NCBI GenBank assembly: GCA_013397075.1
Contig: VWZS01000654.1
Span: 2,464,636 to 2,528,635, forward strand
Length of the DNA: 64,000 nucleotides
Direction: 5' to 3'
DNA from: Rhabdornis inornatus
Lineage: Eukaryota > Chordata > Aves > Passeriformes > Rhabdornithidae
This document shows positions 36,906-49,850 of this stretch, piece after piece. Position 1 is the first letter of the stretch. Every line of letters starts with the position of its first letter. The notes under the pieces are model-generated. The model saw nothing but the letters and a program-made list of their open reading frames with translations, was not told the DNA's origin and searched no databases. Both the position numbers and the translations under genes were made by a program.

Positions 36906-39900
36906 ACTTTGATAATCAACAGGACCACCATCTAAGTCAGCAGTAGCTGATTTAGTGGTGCCATTCAGTTGCAATATAAGATGGATAATGTTTCTCAGGG
37001 TTGGGAGACAGAATGATAGATCATGGTGTAAATTGAAACTTACTGTTTTGGATCCATTGCTTTGCCTGAAACAAAAGCTGATCCACTGAATAATCTACCA
37101 CCTGAGGTATAGCTGCTGTTTAGGGGCAATGCTATGTTTCTGTCTTCAGTGGCAAATAGCACAAAGGCTAAACATCGCTTCAATTACTCCAGCAGTGTTT
37201 AAGAGGGAAGTATTATTGTAATAGATTAAGAAGTGCAGTGGTCTTGTGATGGCCTTCATTCCAGGTGAGCTTAATCTATTAAAGTTATTGAGGTGATTTT
37301 ATGTGTATTAAATCATTCACTGCACTAGAGAATTCTTCTTCTTAATGTTGAAAATATACATCTAGTTTAGGATTTTATTGTGTCAGGTTCAAAAGAATCT
37401 CCAAATATTTTTTCATCTGTGTGCAATAATAACCATACTTTTTTGTCACTCTTCTAGCACAAAGGACAAAATCATTTAGGACAAAGCTATATTTATAGTA
37501 AATGTTCACTATTCATGCATTGACTGGAATTCATTAACTGTACAAAATGCCTGGAGGTATGTTTGTGGAAACAGCTCAGAATTGTTTTTTAATTCAGTGT
37601 GATTATTAGATCAAACAATAAGAAAGTAAATACTGTCAGGGTTGGTATGGATGGCATGCAGGATATGACTGAAAGCAGAACAACAAAGGAAGAATTCAGG
37701 AAGCAATTTGGAACATGCTGTGGCTTTATTTTTAAAACTAATGTAAAGGAAAGGAGTGTATCTGCTTTATGAAGTGAAACTTGGCTGGCAGTAGATGAGG
37801 TCTGCATGGGTTATGGAGAAATGGTGTGGGTCATGGATGAAAATTTGGAAAGGAAGATAAAAACAGCCACTTTTTCTACTTTTGAATTTTAATTTAGACA
37901 TTACTGGAAACAGGATATTTGAAAAATGCACTGTATGGTAAGGGGTTAGTCAATTCAAACTATCATACTTTTAAGCTCTTACAGAAGAGAAGGAAAACCA
38001 AAACCAGTTCCAATTTTACAAGTTAAGGTCTCTAAAGTAGGATATGAAGAATAATAGAATATATAGTCTTTTCTGCTCAAAATTTCAGAGGGGCCACATT
38101 AAAAAACCCACCAGTACACCATGGAGATATGCAAATTGACAATACACCATTCTTTTGTCAGGAGAAACCTAATAATCATTTCCCCACCCACTGGTGTGGG
38201 CAAAAGTTGATCCACTTACGGAACACATCTGTCAATTAGAGATAGTAAGTGGTCATCCACCCTGTGGCGTAGGGTGACACAAATAGTGTTGAATTCAGAT
38301 TGTACCAACATTGATTTTACTGTTTGTCTGACACATGACTTGGCAACCTTAAGCTGCAGTTTCCTGGAATTCTTTTTTTGTCATGTCCTAGAGTTTTTTT
38401 TTTTTTAAACCCAAAAATCAAATACTCTGTCATTCAGGATTACTGACCTTTCTGTGGGCTGTCACTGATAGTGAACATTATGTGTTTAAGTCTTCTCTAC
38501 AGCTCTCTTCAAATTTACGATGCCGCAATTTGTTGTCATTCTCTTTTTTTCCCATCAGCATTAAATTAGTCTGAAGCTATTGACTTTCATGGCCACTTGA
38601 TTTCAGCAGAAGATAGAAGCTCAGGAATCTGGGTTTCATTCTAGAGGACGGAAAAGCTGTGTTTTTAGGGTTCTAACATTCCAAGCTGATTCTCCCATAT
38701 ATGTTCCCTTCTGCTCTATCCTGTTGAGTTCCTCCACATCTTCTCCCTTTGGGTGTATCACACCTTGCTCATACTTTAATCTCTTTTTTTCCTCCTCATT
38801 GCTTCATTCCTATTTGCTTTCTCAGTCAGTCCTTGTATCCCTTTTGGGAGCTTCTTTGAGATCCCAGGACCTCCCTTTCCTGATGTGCATGCAGTCTCCT
38901 TGCCTAACAAAGCCTAGTACTCCTTTCAAAACTATGGAAGCTTTGTTTCACCCTTTCCACTGGTCCTGTCTTCCCAGTCTCATCATCCTTTTCCTGCTTT
39001 AATATCAATCAGTCCTGTATTTTCTTTCTCCCTTGCTGCTGATCCCTTTTTCTCTCCCCAGGCACATGTCTGTAGCTCATGTTATCTTGTCTTACCGCTT
39101 TGTTTGCTTTTCATTTCTGAAAGTCTAGCCTAGGCTTCTTGAGCAGGCTGGGCCCTACACCAGCTTTGCCAGATGGATTGACCAGCTCCTCTTGCTATGT
39201 CCTTCTTTTGACTTGCATTGGATCGATTTTTGTCCTCTCCAGACTAAGTGAAGGAAAATTCCTTTGTGTTTTGTAAGGGTGTTCACACAGTTTAAGGGAA
39301 ATGAGAACTTAGGGGTCTTTTTTTCTCATTTCCAGTCATACACCCAGTCCAGTCACTCTCAGAACAGAGGACTTTGGGAAGCAGCTTTCGATTGAACCAT
39401 GAAAAGTCAGGTCAGTGTGAGCAGTATGGAAGGGATGAAATACATTCAACCACTCTGCTAAGATGGTATTTGCAATAGTCACAGAGTGGAGAGAGAAAAA
39501 TCTCTGCAGGTTTGGGGGGATTCTCCCATTTTAGTCAGCACTAGAACTTGGCAAAAGCTCATATATCTTAAAGGAGGATAGAAGCTACGGACAGGATTGC
39601 CCTGTAACTTTGGAGACAACATGACATTGGCCTAAAATTTGAGTCCAAGCAGCTCAGTTCCATAGGATGCATCAGCAACAGGGGCATGGTGGGGTTTGGA
39701 TATCTTCTTGAGGATCTGTAGCAGAAGGGTTGGTGAGCTTTGAGATTACTTATTGCATCTTCTGGGAAAGGGAGCAGAAGAGAATAGCAGCTCCAGAGCA
39801 TTCTCTCCCAAGTGTCTGCCTAACCATGTCTGTAATCTTCAGTCTTAGATCCATATATGTGTATGTCTTCCTGCTTTGTCATGTTAAACTATTTTTTTTT

Positions 39901-40554
39901 TCCTTTTTGGCAACACTTTGGGACAAACTGGACCTTTTCTTTCAGTCAATTTTTTAGTAGCTATGATTACCATTTCTTGGCATCACAGTCCTTCTGCCTC
40001 TATATTTATAGTAGAGTTCCTTAATTCCCAAATTTGTGTCTCAATGTTTGAAGAAGCTTTCATAATTTTACAGGAATTTCCTTTATTAAAAACTTTCCAA
40101 TCTTGTTTTTTTTTTCTTATTCCACAGTAGCATAATTTTAGAAAGCTGTTCTAAAGACTTCCTGAGAGACCCTTGAAATTACAAACATTTTCCTGTCTTT
40201 TCCCCTGTGTTTGAAACATGATGGCTCATACTGTTATATAAGTTCCCAGTTTCGGTCTTGCCTTTATGATTGTGGAGGCTGCATTTTTTCACAGACCATG
40301 AGACCATGCAGTGAAGCTGGAGGAGGATATTCTAATGGGTCTAGTAGGAATGCCAGTGTTCATACTACTTTATGCAGTCCTAACTAAAACTGTGTCACTG
40401 AAACATGACCAAGCAATGAAAAGAAAAACTGATTGGAAAGGTTAAGGAGCATGCTGGAAGACCACAGAACAGTTTGGGTAGGATGGTGGTAAACTTCCCA
40501 GTCTGCCATTCATGAAACTCTCTGTCAGTCACATCTCAATGCCAGAGGCTGGGA
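36906..40554. other. Intergenic DNA, nothing recognised
   Basis: No exon, RNA gene or named repeat seen. A pyrimidine-rich section at 38.7-39.1 kb gives a 92-codon frame without recognisable features. Confidence 0.4.
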
Positions 40555-40975
40555 CCGAAGCCCCCTCACAGCTTCAGTGACCCAATGGGACCCTGCTTGA
40601 CTCCAGACACACCCAACACACACACACAGGCAGACCAGGTTTCCTTACTGCAGCTTTTAACCCCAGAGGTGACCTCAGGTTTTCCATAGCAGAGTTCCAT
40701 AAATTGCTTTATTCCATAAAGCAATTTATTTATGGTGCAGCAACACAGATACAACCCTAGCTGGTGCTTTTGAGAAGGGACCCCAAACAAAGGAGTCCCT
40801 GGGGCTGTTATACCCTCACAGTCCAAGTCTCAGCTCTTCCTCCAGATCCTTCAGATCCTGATGTGTTTCTAAGTGTCTGGTCACCTGGATGGGCCACAGG
40901 TCCCCATGTCTTTTGTTATACAACTGTCAGGAATTTGTATCTTGGGCTTAAAATGTCCATCCCCCTCTTCCTTGT
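40555..40975 (-). mobile_element. Endogenous retrovirus LTR fragment, family B
   Basis: The block from 'ggtttccttactgcagctttt' to 'aggaatttgtatcttgggct' matches by pattern an LTR class common in bird genomes. On the minus strand AATAAA at 40708-40713 could be its polyadenylation signal, which suggests minus orientation. A 13-bp perfect hairpin sits over this signal (40699-40729). No internal retroviral sequence adjoins. A CR1 follows immediately at 40976. Confidence 0.55.
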
Positions 40976-41305
40976 AGGACCACTTTAAGTATTGAAAGAC
41001 CACAGTAAGGTCTCCCTGGAGCCTTGTCTTCTGGCTAAACCATCTCATCTCTGTCAGCCTGTCATCACAAGAGACATGCTCCAGGCCACTGATCATGGCT
41101 CTCCTACATGTCCTTCTTATGCTGGGGACCCCAGAGCTGGACACAGCACTCCAGGTAGGGTCTCATGGAGGCAGAGTGGAGGGGCAGAATCCCCTCCCTT
41201 GCCCTGCTGCCCACACTGCTTTGATACAGCCGAGGATATGATTGGCTCTCTGTGTTGCCAGCTCGTGTCCAGCCTGCCATCCACCAACATCCATAGGTCT
41301 AAGAC
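40976..41305 (-). repeat. CR1 LINE fragment, minus strand
   Basis: Reverse-complement CR1 on the plus strand: 'aagtattgaaagaccacagt', 'aaggtctccctggagcctt', 'gctggggaccccagagctgg', 'tggaggggcagaatcccctc' and 'tttgatacagccgaggatat'. It lacks the CR1 3' tail, which is unusual for a simple 5'-truncated insertion. Either the tail was lost or the neighbouring LTR replaced it. Confidence 0.88.
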
Positions 41306-42841
41306 ATATTCTTATTCACTGATATAAAATCTTCTTGTGTTCCATGAGACTGGAAAGGCTTCAAAATAAAGGAAAAGTTAGCCGAACACTGCTGTTATTG
41401 GAGTCTCCTGGTTTTGTAACTCCTACAGAAATGCAGATATTTGTGATGCCCACAGGAGTACACCAATACTTCTATGGTGCAATGAGGTTTTGGCACTTGA
41501 ATAATAGTGCCTATGAGCCTTAATCTGCACTTTGCTAATTCTCACTACTTGTACTTCTGGTACTGCTACCTCACGTCAGATAGCAAGTTTAAAGCAGAAT
41601 TGTTAAGATCTTTAGTTACTTGAGGGGGAAAAAAATCAAATGTTAGACTGAAATAAAGGATGTGCCTCTAAAATTGATGTTTGTGTCAGCAAAGCCTTTC
41701 TGAAATTCATGTTTATCTAAAGCAAACATTTTACTGGGACAAAGTTCTCACTAATAGTTTTTAATATTGAGACTTTAAATCATTGTACTTGAGGTCAGAA
41801 TCAGGACAGGGCAATGGATCTTCTTCAAGGCTTTCACTTTTTCCTATTGGTTTTGTGATGTGAGAACTTGCAAAAGTCCAAGGGCAGCCCACTGTATCTT
41901 CTAGTACTGGTTGTGTACCAGCCTGCTAAGCTTTGAATTGCTGTATTCCACACAATCTGCACAGTCACCAAAATCCCCCTGATCATTCTTCAGGCATCAC
42001 ATCCAATGCAGCTCACCTTCTAAACACCCTTAGCATTTGTTGCAATTGATTAAAATTCACCCCAAAAGTTTACTGTCCTACTATAACACACATTTGCAAT
42101 AATTTCATTAATAAGTGTTATTTTAAAATGAAGGAAGAAATATCCTTCCACAGAGTTTACAGTACATATTCACATACACACATATTATAAATTAGCTTAT
42201 AGTAGTTTGGGCACAACACACACACAAAGACCATTGCAGCTTGCATAGGCAATTAGAGATCAATTGGAAATGGATGGGACAGTTCCAGAGTCACTCTTGA
42301 CTACTTTTGGAGCAGAAAGATGTTGTCTTCCCAAGCGTAATGCCTGCCTTGCCCTGATGTTTGCTGTCTTCCTTCTGTAGAGACTACCCAGAAAATTCCA
42401 TCTTTTGTTCTACCCCAGGTCCATGATTTTATTCATAGCTGTTCTAAAAAGTCTTGGCTGTAGCACTACATAAACATGCAGTCTTTTTAAGTACAACTCT
42501 TACATTTGTGTATCTGATTGATTCTCCTTTGCTTTTCAACACTCGGAATAGTAAGTCCTATAAACAGACAAAATCATATCCATGTGCATTTTTATATTAC
42601 ATACACACCTTTATGAGTTGGTGATCTATTAATCATATTCATATTAATAGAATAAGATATATCCTTCATCAGTGAGAACACCAGACAAGGCAACTGACCT
42701 ATGAAAGTATTATTTATGCCGTTTTAGATAATAAAATGAAATGAAAATCAAGTGAAATGAAGTCAAGCAACTTATAATTAAATATATTCTTAGCATTTGA
42801 ATATATTCCTTTTCTGTTTTACCTCTGGCAGATAAAGCAGA
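41306..42841. other. Intergenic DNA, nothing recognised
   Basis: AT-rich, no gene or named repeat recognised. Confidence 0.4.
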
Positions 42842-42958
42842 AAGGATTGTTATTAATAGTTATCCAAGTTACTCCAGCTTAAGGATTGTTATTAATGGTT
42901 ATCCGAGTTAGTCCAGCTTAATGGTTGTTATTAATAGTTATCCGAGTTACTCCAGTTT
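42842..42958. repeat. 39-bp tandem repeat, three copies
   Basis: Copies at 42842-42880, 42881-42919 and 42920-42958 differ by only a few substitutions and have no indels. Each contains 'tgttattaat' followed by 'gttatcc.agtta.tccag'. Each copy thus carries one TTATCC (GGATAA on the other strand, a GATA-type core). A small minisatellite that can vary in copy number. Confidence 0.95.
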
Positions 42959-43497
42959 AAGCATCTCTCTCCACAGGATTTTCTAGTGATCTTAAAGGCC
43001 TGATTAACAGCATGTTAGCTTTTCTATTTCACACAATTCATCAGCTAATATGGCTATACTGTTGTTTATATGTACTCAATTAACTTTTATCATCCATTTC
43101 TTATGTATTATTTATAACTGATAGGTTTGTTTTATCTTAAATTATAAGTTCTTACATATGCATAGGCTTCTACAACCTTTCCTTTTGTTTAGTTGGGTTT
43201 TTTGGGCACATTTTATTTTGTTTTGTTTTCTTCTTTTCATTTCCCTACCTGAACTCTGAAAAAAATACTGGTTTTCACATGTAATTCAAAATAGACATTA
43301 TAGTCTTAACATCAGTATTCAAGAGCTAGATCTTTCCAAGTACAATGAAGTAGCTAATACCTAGCTCTCTCTCTCTCCCATTGAAGGAGAGACACCTAAT
43401 CCAGCATCCTTTCAACTGTTAATTACTTACATGTGCTGTGTAGCACTCAGTTGGTGTTTGTCCTTTTTATTTTTCTGTTGATTTTGTAGACAATGGA
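42959..43497. other. Intergenic DNA, nothing recognised
   Basis: AT-rich, with a short CT run near 43367-43378. No gene recognised. Confidence 0.4.
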
Positions 43498-43525
43498 CCC
43501 CCCCCCCCCNNNNNNNNNNNCCCCC
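43498..43525. other. Assembly gap inside a poly-C run
   Basis: Eleven undetermined bases (43510-43520) are flanked by C-only sequence on both sides (43498-43509 and 43521-43525). The gap size may be nominal. The missing sequence is probably C-rich or GC-rich. Confidence 0.95.
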
Positions 43526-46485
43526 AGGTTTCTTCCATGCACCTCCTCACATGCCTCACTGAATTTAAAAATACTCTGTGAATTTGAATGGCTCATTTCA
43601 TTCTAATTGTATTGCATTTGCTTGTCTGGTTCTGCAGTTTTAAACATTTTAGCTACTCTAGCAGTTAGATATTCTTTTGTATGTGGTTCTCTTTTTCTTC
43701 CAAAACTTTTCAGAGTGAGTGTTGGAGGAGTCTCGAAGCTGATGCTTCCTTTTCTTTTCTTGTTTTCTGCTTCTGGGATTTGTACCATAATTGGCTCTCC
43801 TATTTATACAATGCTTCACTCTTATCCTTCTTTCTTAAGTCCAATTGATGCAGGTCATCGTTAGAAAATGTTAAAGCCCTGACTCATTCCTGTGTTTATT
43901 ACTTCTTTGAGCCTTTTGTTCATCTCTCAAAATTTTCCTTGCTTATTGGAACCTCTGTTAATTCAGCCAAAGAAGTGATTCCCAATCCGAACCAGTGGTT
44001 GCTGCTGCTCTAGCTGGGTTCCCCTGCTGCTACCCTAATGGTTTCCTCCATTTAACCCATCATTCCACAAAGGTATGCCTGTTTAAGAGCACTGTCGTTT
44101 TCCTAACTGGTTTAATTTGCTTGGAATTTCAATTTCTTGTGATAGCAATTCACTTTCCCATCTCCATCTCTTCCCATTTACCATAGTATTGTTGCTTAAA
44201 AGAGCTATTGGTTTCCTCTGCATGTCGGTCAGAGCTGGGCTTGGAATAATGCACAGTGTGGTGAATAATAATGTAGCTGTGGTGAGTGCCTTTCCAGTTT
44301 TCCCAGCACAGTTGTAATTATCAGTCCCCACTCTGGATTGGTCTGGATCACCATGTCTCTCTTCATCCTGGTGTTTTAGGTGTCCCAAAGAGCTGTAGCA
44401 AACCCATTCTGACTTTGAAACTGTGCTTACAGGGCTGCTGTGTGTTTCCCTCACCCTTTAAGGCCAGCCCTGGCAGAAGAAAAGTGGGGGTCAGTAGCCT
44501 CTCTGATTCCAGAATTAAAACTTGCACCTCTGGTAATGTCTTCTGTTTTTCTCTCATTCTGCTACCTCTCACTGAACATTGCAGGGGATGTACTTAGCCG
44601 CCTTACACCATTTGAGTTTACAGGGTAAAGAAACAGTCTTCTGCTTTTCACATCAACATTCCTATCTGCTAAATCTGACACTTCTTTGGCAAATTCTTCC
44701 AAATTTAAGCCTGTTGTTCTAAAACGGCTCCTCAGACCAGGGTCATTTGAATGCACTTGAGCAGTTGCCACCAAGCATCTGGGAAGTGGTGGCATCCTTG
44801 CAAAGAGGCTCATCCTGTTCCAGTCCAACAGCGTTGCAGGGATGCTCTCAAACCTGGGTGCACGTGCAACATTGGGTTGTGCAGCAGCTTTGGGCAGATG
44901 CTCCATCCTGCCTGAACACTGCCTCACAGCCAGGACTGGCAAATGCTGCTCTTTTCCACTGATGCCTTCTCAGACACTTTTTGCCTTGAAAAATACATCC
45001 AAACAGAAACAGGCTGAGTGGCAGAAGGTCTGCAAAGAGGACCTAGAGGCTGATCTCAGAGAATGGATGTAAATATGAGCAAAGTGCTGGTTTTGTCTTC
45101 AGCTGTTTGCTGACCTGCTTCTTTCCTGTCAGTGTGGTCAGCAGTGGGCTGTCAGAAGGGATATAGGCTGGGGGAGAGACCCCCAAGTTTTGGGAGTGCA
45201 ACTGATTGGTTATAAATGGAGTGCTTTCACACATTAATATTGATGCAGCGTGTCCACAAACAGCAAAGGAAGGTTAATTTTAGATTAAATTGTATTTTCG
45301 TGCAATACAAATATGAAGAGGTGTTGTGAGACTTCAGTGGCACAACCAATACGAGAAAGTGATTTCTTTGTTGTTTGATCAGTACTCAAGGGAGTATCAA
45401 CATATAAAGTCTATAAGTTTTCATGAATGGCTGAAGGTACATTAATTCCTTCATCAGTTTCACAGACTATTGCAGACAGATTTCTGAAACTGGTTACTGT
45501 GCTATTAATTATTAAACGAGATCATATTACCCCTAATGGGCTTGAACCATCACTAAGAATGTTTTAGCTTTGATTTTGATCATGCTAATAATAGTCTTAC
45601 CTGTCTTGATGCATGGTACAACTGCTCTCATGCGTTACTTTCTGACTACTCTAGAAACAAAACTTACTTTGGTAACATAATGGTAGGATATATACACACA
45701 GTTTTGATCTATGTTCACTTTCCAAGTGCCATTATATGAAATCCATTAAGTGCCTACAATGCACAGCCTGAAAAATTGACTATGAGAAAAAAACAAAGAG
45801 GTGACATATTTCTGTGTCTCAGTGACTCAGCAGCAGATCTACCGAGTTCACAAACAAAAATCTAATTTTTAGTCCTGCAAACTAGATTTCATCTCCAATA
45901 GTCAATGGGTCTCTTGACTTTACAATTATCAGCACTGCTAATAAAGAACACTCTTTCAAATTATCATTACCATGCTATGTTTTTTTCACTACATCTGAAA
46001 TTGCTCTGACAGCCCCCTGTCCCCCCATAAAGGCCTTTCTGAAATTATTTCAGACTGTGATTAGCCAGGACAAACCTCACTTTGATTTTCAGAACCTCTG
46101 TTGAATAAACAGGATTTGCAGTGAAAAAATCCCAGTTTTTAAAGTCTGGAACTAAGTTATAACTGAAAGAGAAATTGTAGAACTTCTGTCACCTTGCTGA
46201 TTTCTTTAGTACTTAATTTAGCACCAGTTCTAATCCAGAAAAGAAGTATTTATGTTTGAATGTGAATCAGTTTGGCTGTGACTGAATACCTTGACAAGAA
46301 GAAAACGGTCCTCTTTCTAGTGGCCTTAATCCCACAGAGCAGAGACATGATGTCCAAATTACATACCCTGGCTCTCTCATAAAGGCTTATTTTAAAAAAA
46401 TAAACTAATTACCTTTAGACAAGAGATTGGTATTTTCACTGGCAGAATTCATGCAATTAATCTATTTAACCATTTTCACAAACTG
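43526..46485. other. Intergenic DNA with several unexplained frames
   Basis: Minus-strand open frames of 61-126 codons cluster at 43603-45234, the longest being 44562-44942. I find no domain, splice-site pattern or repeat family in them, and overlapping plus-strand frames are similar in size. They are treated as non-coding. Confidence 0.35.
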
Positions 46486-46510
46486 ATGCACCTACATGTA
46501 GTAGGTGCAT
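46486..46510. repeat. Perfect inverted repeat (10-bp stem, 5-nt loop)
   Basis: ATGCACCTAC at 46486-46495, loop ATGTA, and the exact reverse complement at 46501-46510. Confidence 0.85.
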
Positions 46511-49234
46511 AGGGAGTACACTCCCTAAATATTAACTGCAGAGTTGAGACAACAGCTGGATCAGAAGAAAAAAATTTGAATTCCTGTTTCTTCAGAAGCA
46601 TTTCTTCCTTTCCACAAAATGGCTATTAGGATGGATCCTGAAAGGCAATTTTTTTTTCCTTTAATTTAAAAAAACTGTTTTTAAAGGGTGCTACAGAGTG
46701 GGAGTTTGTTACTGCTTGTGTACTCTCCTCCAGCTTTAATTTTTTGAGCATACAATGAAAAGATCACAAGGATATTGTTGGGCTTACTGTGCTAAATTCT
46801 CTCTGTGAACAGGAAAATAACTCCCTGTCCTCTGAGCTCTGAGTTCTGTTATTTTGATCTGCTCCCACCATTGCAGCACACAGCAGTCCAAGAACTCCAC
46901 CATTTAATATGGTTTTGCAAGTTTCCTTAGTGTACACAATAAAGCTTCAAGGTTTTCCAAAAACTGTGTGAAACCAAATAGATAAAAATTTCCCCTCTGT
47001 AGGACTGCTGATTGTGGACATAAAAGTGCTCCCAAGGTCTCCTGAAAATTTTTAGGCCTTAGCTGTGCTTTTATTGCAAAGGGTTCAAGCAGCTGTTAAC
47101 TCTGCTTTATTACCACGTGATATATCATGCTGCTCTGGGCATTTTTTCTTTCTGTCTCCTCCACACACAATGTGCCTGTGACTTTTTCTTGTCAGGCAGA
47201 ATTAAGTTCAGAGGTGCTGTTGAAGCTAGTGAGCTTTTTTACATGCCAGAAAATTGGAGTCTAATAAATTGGTATAATTTACATGAGAAAGCAAGAGTGA
47301 TGAGAGGTGTCAGAAAAAGTAGCCAACAGGGAAGTACATGAAAATAATTCAAGACTGCAACAAGACCAAAAAGCCGACTTTACAAATTTAAACCCACCAT
47401 AGGGGTTGTTTTTGGCCAGTTTTGTTTTCATCTGGCAGCAAGCCAGCAACTTAGACTGTATGGGCTCTTATGGAAGACTGAGCTGGGGTCTCATTGTCCT
47501 CGTCAGTCAGTGAGGAAATTATGGGATTTTAATTATTGAATCTTCAGTGCTGATAAAATGAGAAGAGGAATAGAGAGCAAGGGTGATACCTGGAGTCCAG
47601 ATCTGTGGTTGTTGGTAGTTACACAAATCATATTTTAACTTCTAAAGTAGCACTCACTGCCTTGTTATCTGAAAAATTCTGTTTTATCTTTCTTCTCATT
47701 TATTGCATGAAGTTTGTCATTCTTCTTACACCTTTAGGATTTTGCATCCTGTTGTCACTTCTGTATATTCCATCTCCTCAGTTGCTGCTTTGCCTTTTCT
47801 AGTTGCACAGCAGAGCTGTTTGGAAAGTTCTACCTCTACTGTCCTAGGAATGCTTTTCTGAGCTTATCTACCAGTATACACACCTCTTCATTCAAGTACT
47901 TCCCTAAAAGTTACTTCCATTCTTACAAAAGGTCAAATAACTACCATTAAGTAGGAGATTCTAGACAGTCACTCCACATAATAAAAAGATTTGAATATGC
48001 AAAAAAAAAGTAGTAATTTTTCTCCTAGCATATATGTTTCCCTTCCTTTACTGCCTAACATTTTATCTCTTTAGAGGAATAGTTAACATTACTTCTCAGA
48101 GATTTATTTCTTTCCATGGAATTTTCCAGAGATTGCTGGAAAATTAAAAATGCTAATAATCAGTAATGCTGGGAATGTGATAATACTGAAAATGGAAGTA
48201 GGGAAAAAACCTGAAGTCAGACAAAAATAATCTCATTTTTATATCACTGTAGTCACATTTCAATACCTCATGTCACACACAACACCCACTTTTAAGAGTC
48301 CTCATATTTCCTCCACTATCCTAGCTTTTCATTACAGCTTTTCAAATTCAAATTCATATTTGGACATGAATAGTGAGTGTATACAGCATTCTGGGTGAGT
48401 CACGTCTTACGCAATGTTTCATGCTCTATATGGGAAACTCCTGGACTGATTTGCTGCAGGTTACCCTTTTTCACTTTGGTGGCTTATGCTTATCCTGAAG
48501 AATAATCAGTTTCACCTCTTTCATTTGCTTCCAGCAGATGACTTCTCAACTTTCAGATAAAATTCTCATTAGATGATTGGTACCCAGAGTTCCATTTTTC
48601 ACCATTCAATGTATTTTGGTCACCGAACCATCCAGTTCTTCATCTGTATCTTGGTATCTTCTACACTGCTAATACCAGCTCAATTTGTGATCATGTCAGT
48701 ACATTTATACTCTCTAATCTCCTCCCAGTTTGTCTTCCTTCAAGAGTGTTTATTGTCACTCATTCCTTTGCCAAAATGCAATTTTTGTGCCTCACTTGCA
48801 ATACAACTTCTAGGCCACTGGTTGGAAAAGCATGAGGTTATGAAAGTCTCCACTTCCAAATCCAGCAGCTGGCAAAAGTTGAACATGACTGCAGAAAAGA
48901 TTGGATGGCTTGACACAGGTGCAGTCCAGAAAATGTGAGGCAAAGAGCCGGAGACTTCTTGCACAGAGTCTGAACCAGTGCTGTAATGTGCATTGGCTCA
49001 TCCCAGGAGTGACTCACCTGGAACCAAAGGAGTTTACATTGGAAACCTTACATAGTGAAGTCATGGAAGAGTTCAAATGTAATTCTGTTCCACGAACAGA
49101 TTACAGTGAACAACTGAACACCCCAGCCATCCACAAGAAAACCTCAGGAGCAGTGACTGTTAACCTGATGGTGTCGTATGATGAGAGAAGTCACTGGAGG
49201 AGAAACATCAGGAGAAGGTGCAAAATTATGTCTC
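46511..49234. other. Intergenic DNA, nothing recognised
   Basis: No gene recognised. Frames at 48573-48938 (121 codons) and 48901-49269 (122 codons) show no known features, and the second runs into a CR1. Some sequence just left of 49235 may be decayed CR1. Confidence 0.4.
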
Positions 49235-49850
49235 TCTTGAAGAAAGGCTTCCAACACTCTCTTCTGTGACATTGCCACAGAGAGATAATACAGTAGATTG
49301 AAAACCGGCTGAACAGCTGAATTCAGAGGATTGTGATCATGGCAGGAAATCTAGTTGAAGGCCAATAATTAATGATGCACCCCAGGGGTCAACACTGGCC
49401 TGGTTTTATTCAAAAATTTTATGAATTAACTGGATGCTGGGACAGAAAGTACCCTTACAATTTCGCTGATGACACAAAACTGAGAGGAATGGCTGATATG
49501 CCAGAGGGTGTGCTGCCACCCAGAGGCATCGGGATGTCTGGAGAAATGCACTGACAGGAACGTCATGAAGTTCAATAAAAGGAAGTGCAAAGTCCTGCAC
49601 CTGAAGAGGAACAACCCCAGGCATCAGTTTATAGTGGGGGACACCCAGTAGGGAAGAAACTAGGCAGAAAGGTTGAATACCAGGCTGAATTTAGGCCAGC
49701 AATGGACCCTTGCTGCAAAAACAGCCAACTGCATCCCGGGCTGCCTTAGGGCCTTAGGGAATATATTACACCAGAGGCAGTCCCTTTCAACTGGAATTAT
49801 TTTAAGAGTCCATGAGGCTCTCATATATTTATCTTCTACAGTAAGTACTA
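49235..49850 (+). repeat. CR1 LINE fragment, plus strand
   Basis: CR1 ORF2 reverse-transcriptase region: 'gattgaaaaccggctgaaca' (about 49295), 'gcaccccaggggtcaacact' (about 49377), 'tcgctgatgacacaaaactg' (about 49463, the ADD active-site region of CR1 RT), 'gaagttcaataaaaggaagt' (about 49567) and 'caactgcatcccgggctgcc' (about 49725). Internal stops make it non-functional. The 3' end is missing. Confidence 0.88.

Noticed and set aside
40587..41327. Frames of 74-111 codons on both strands
   Set aside because: They fall in an LTR fragment and an antisense CR1.
42842..42958. Considered as a CRISPR-like array
   Set aside because: The copies are directly adjacent without spacers and the DNA is vertebrate. 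It is a simple tandem repeat.
44083..44454. 123-codon minus frame with a hydrophobic stretch resembling a signal peptide, considered as a viral envelope leader
   Set aside because: No retroviral sequence adjoins and no characteristic motif follows, so the resemblance is too weak to call.
48573..49269. Two consecutive frames of about 120 codons
   Set aside because: They overlap each other, the second enters a CR1 fragment, and no domain is visible.
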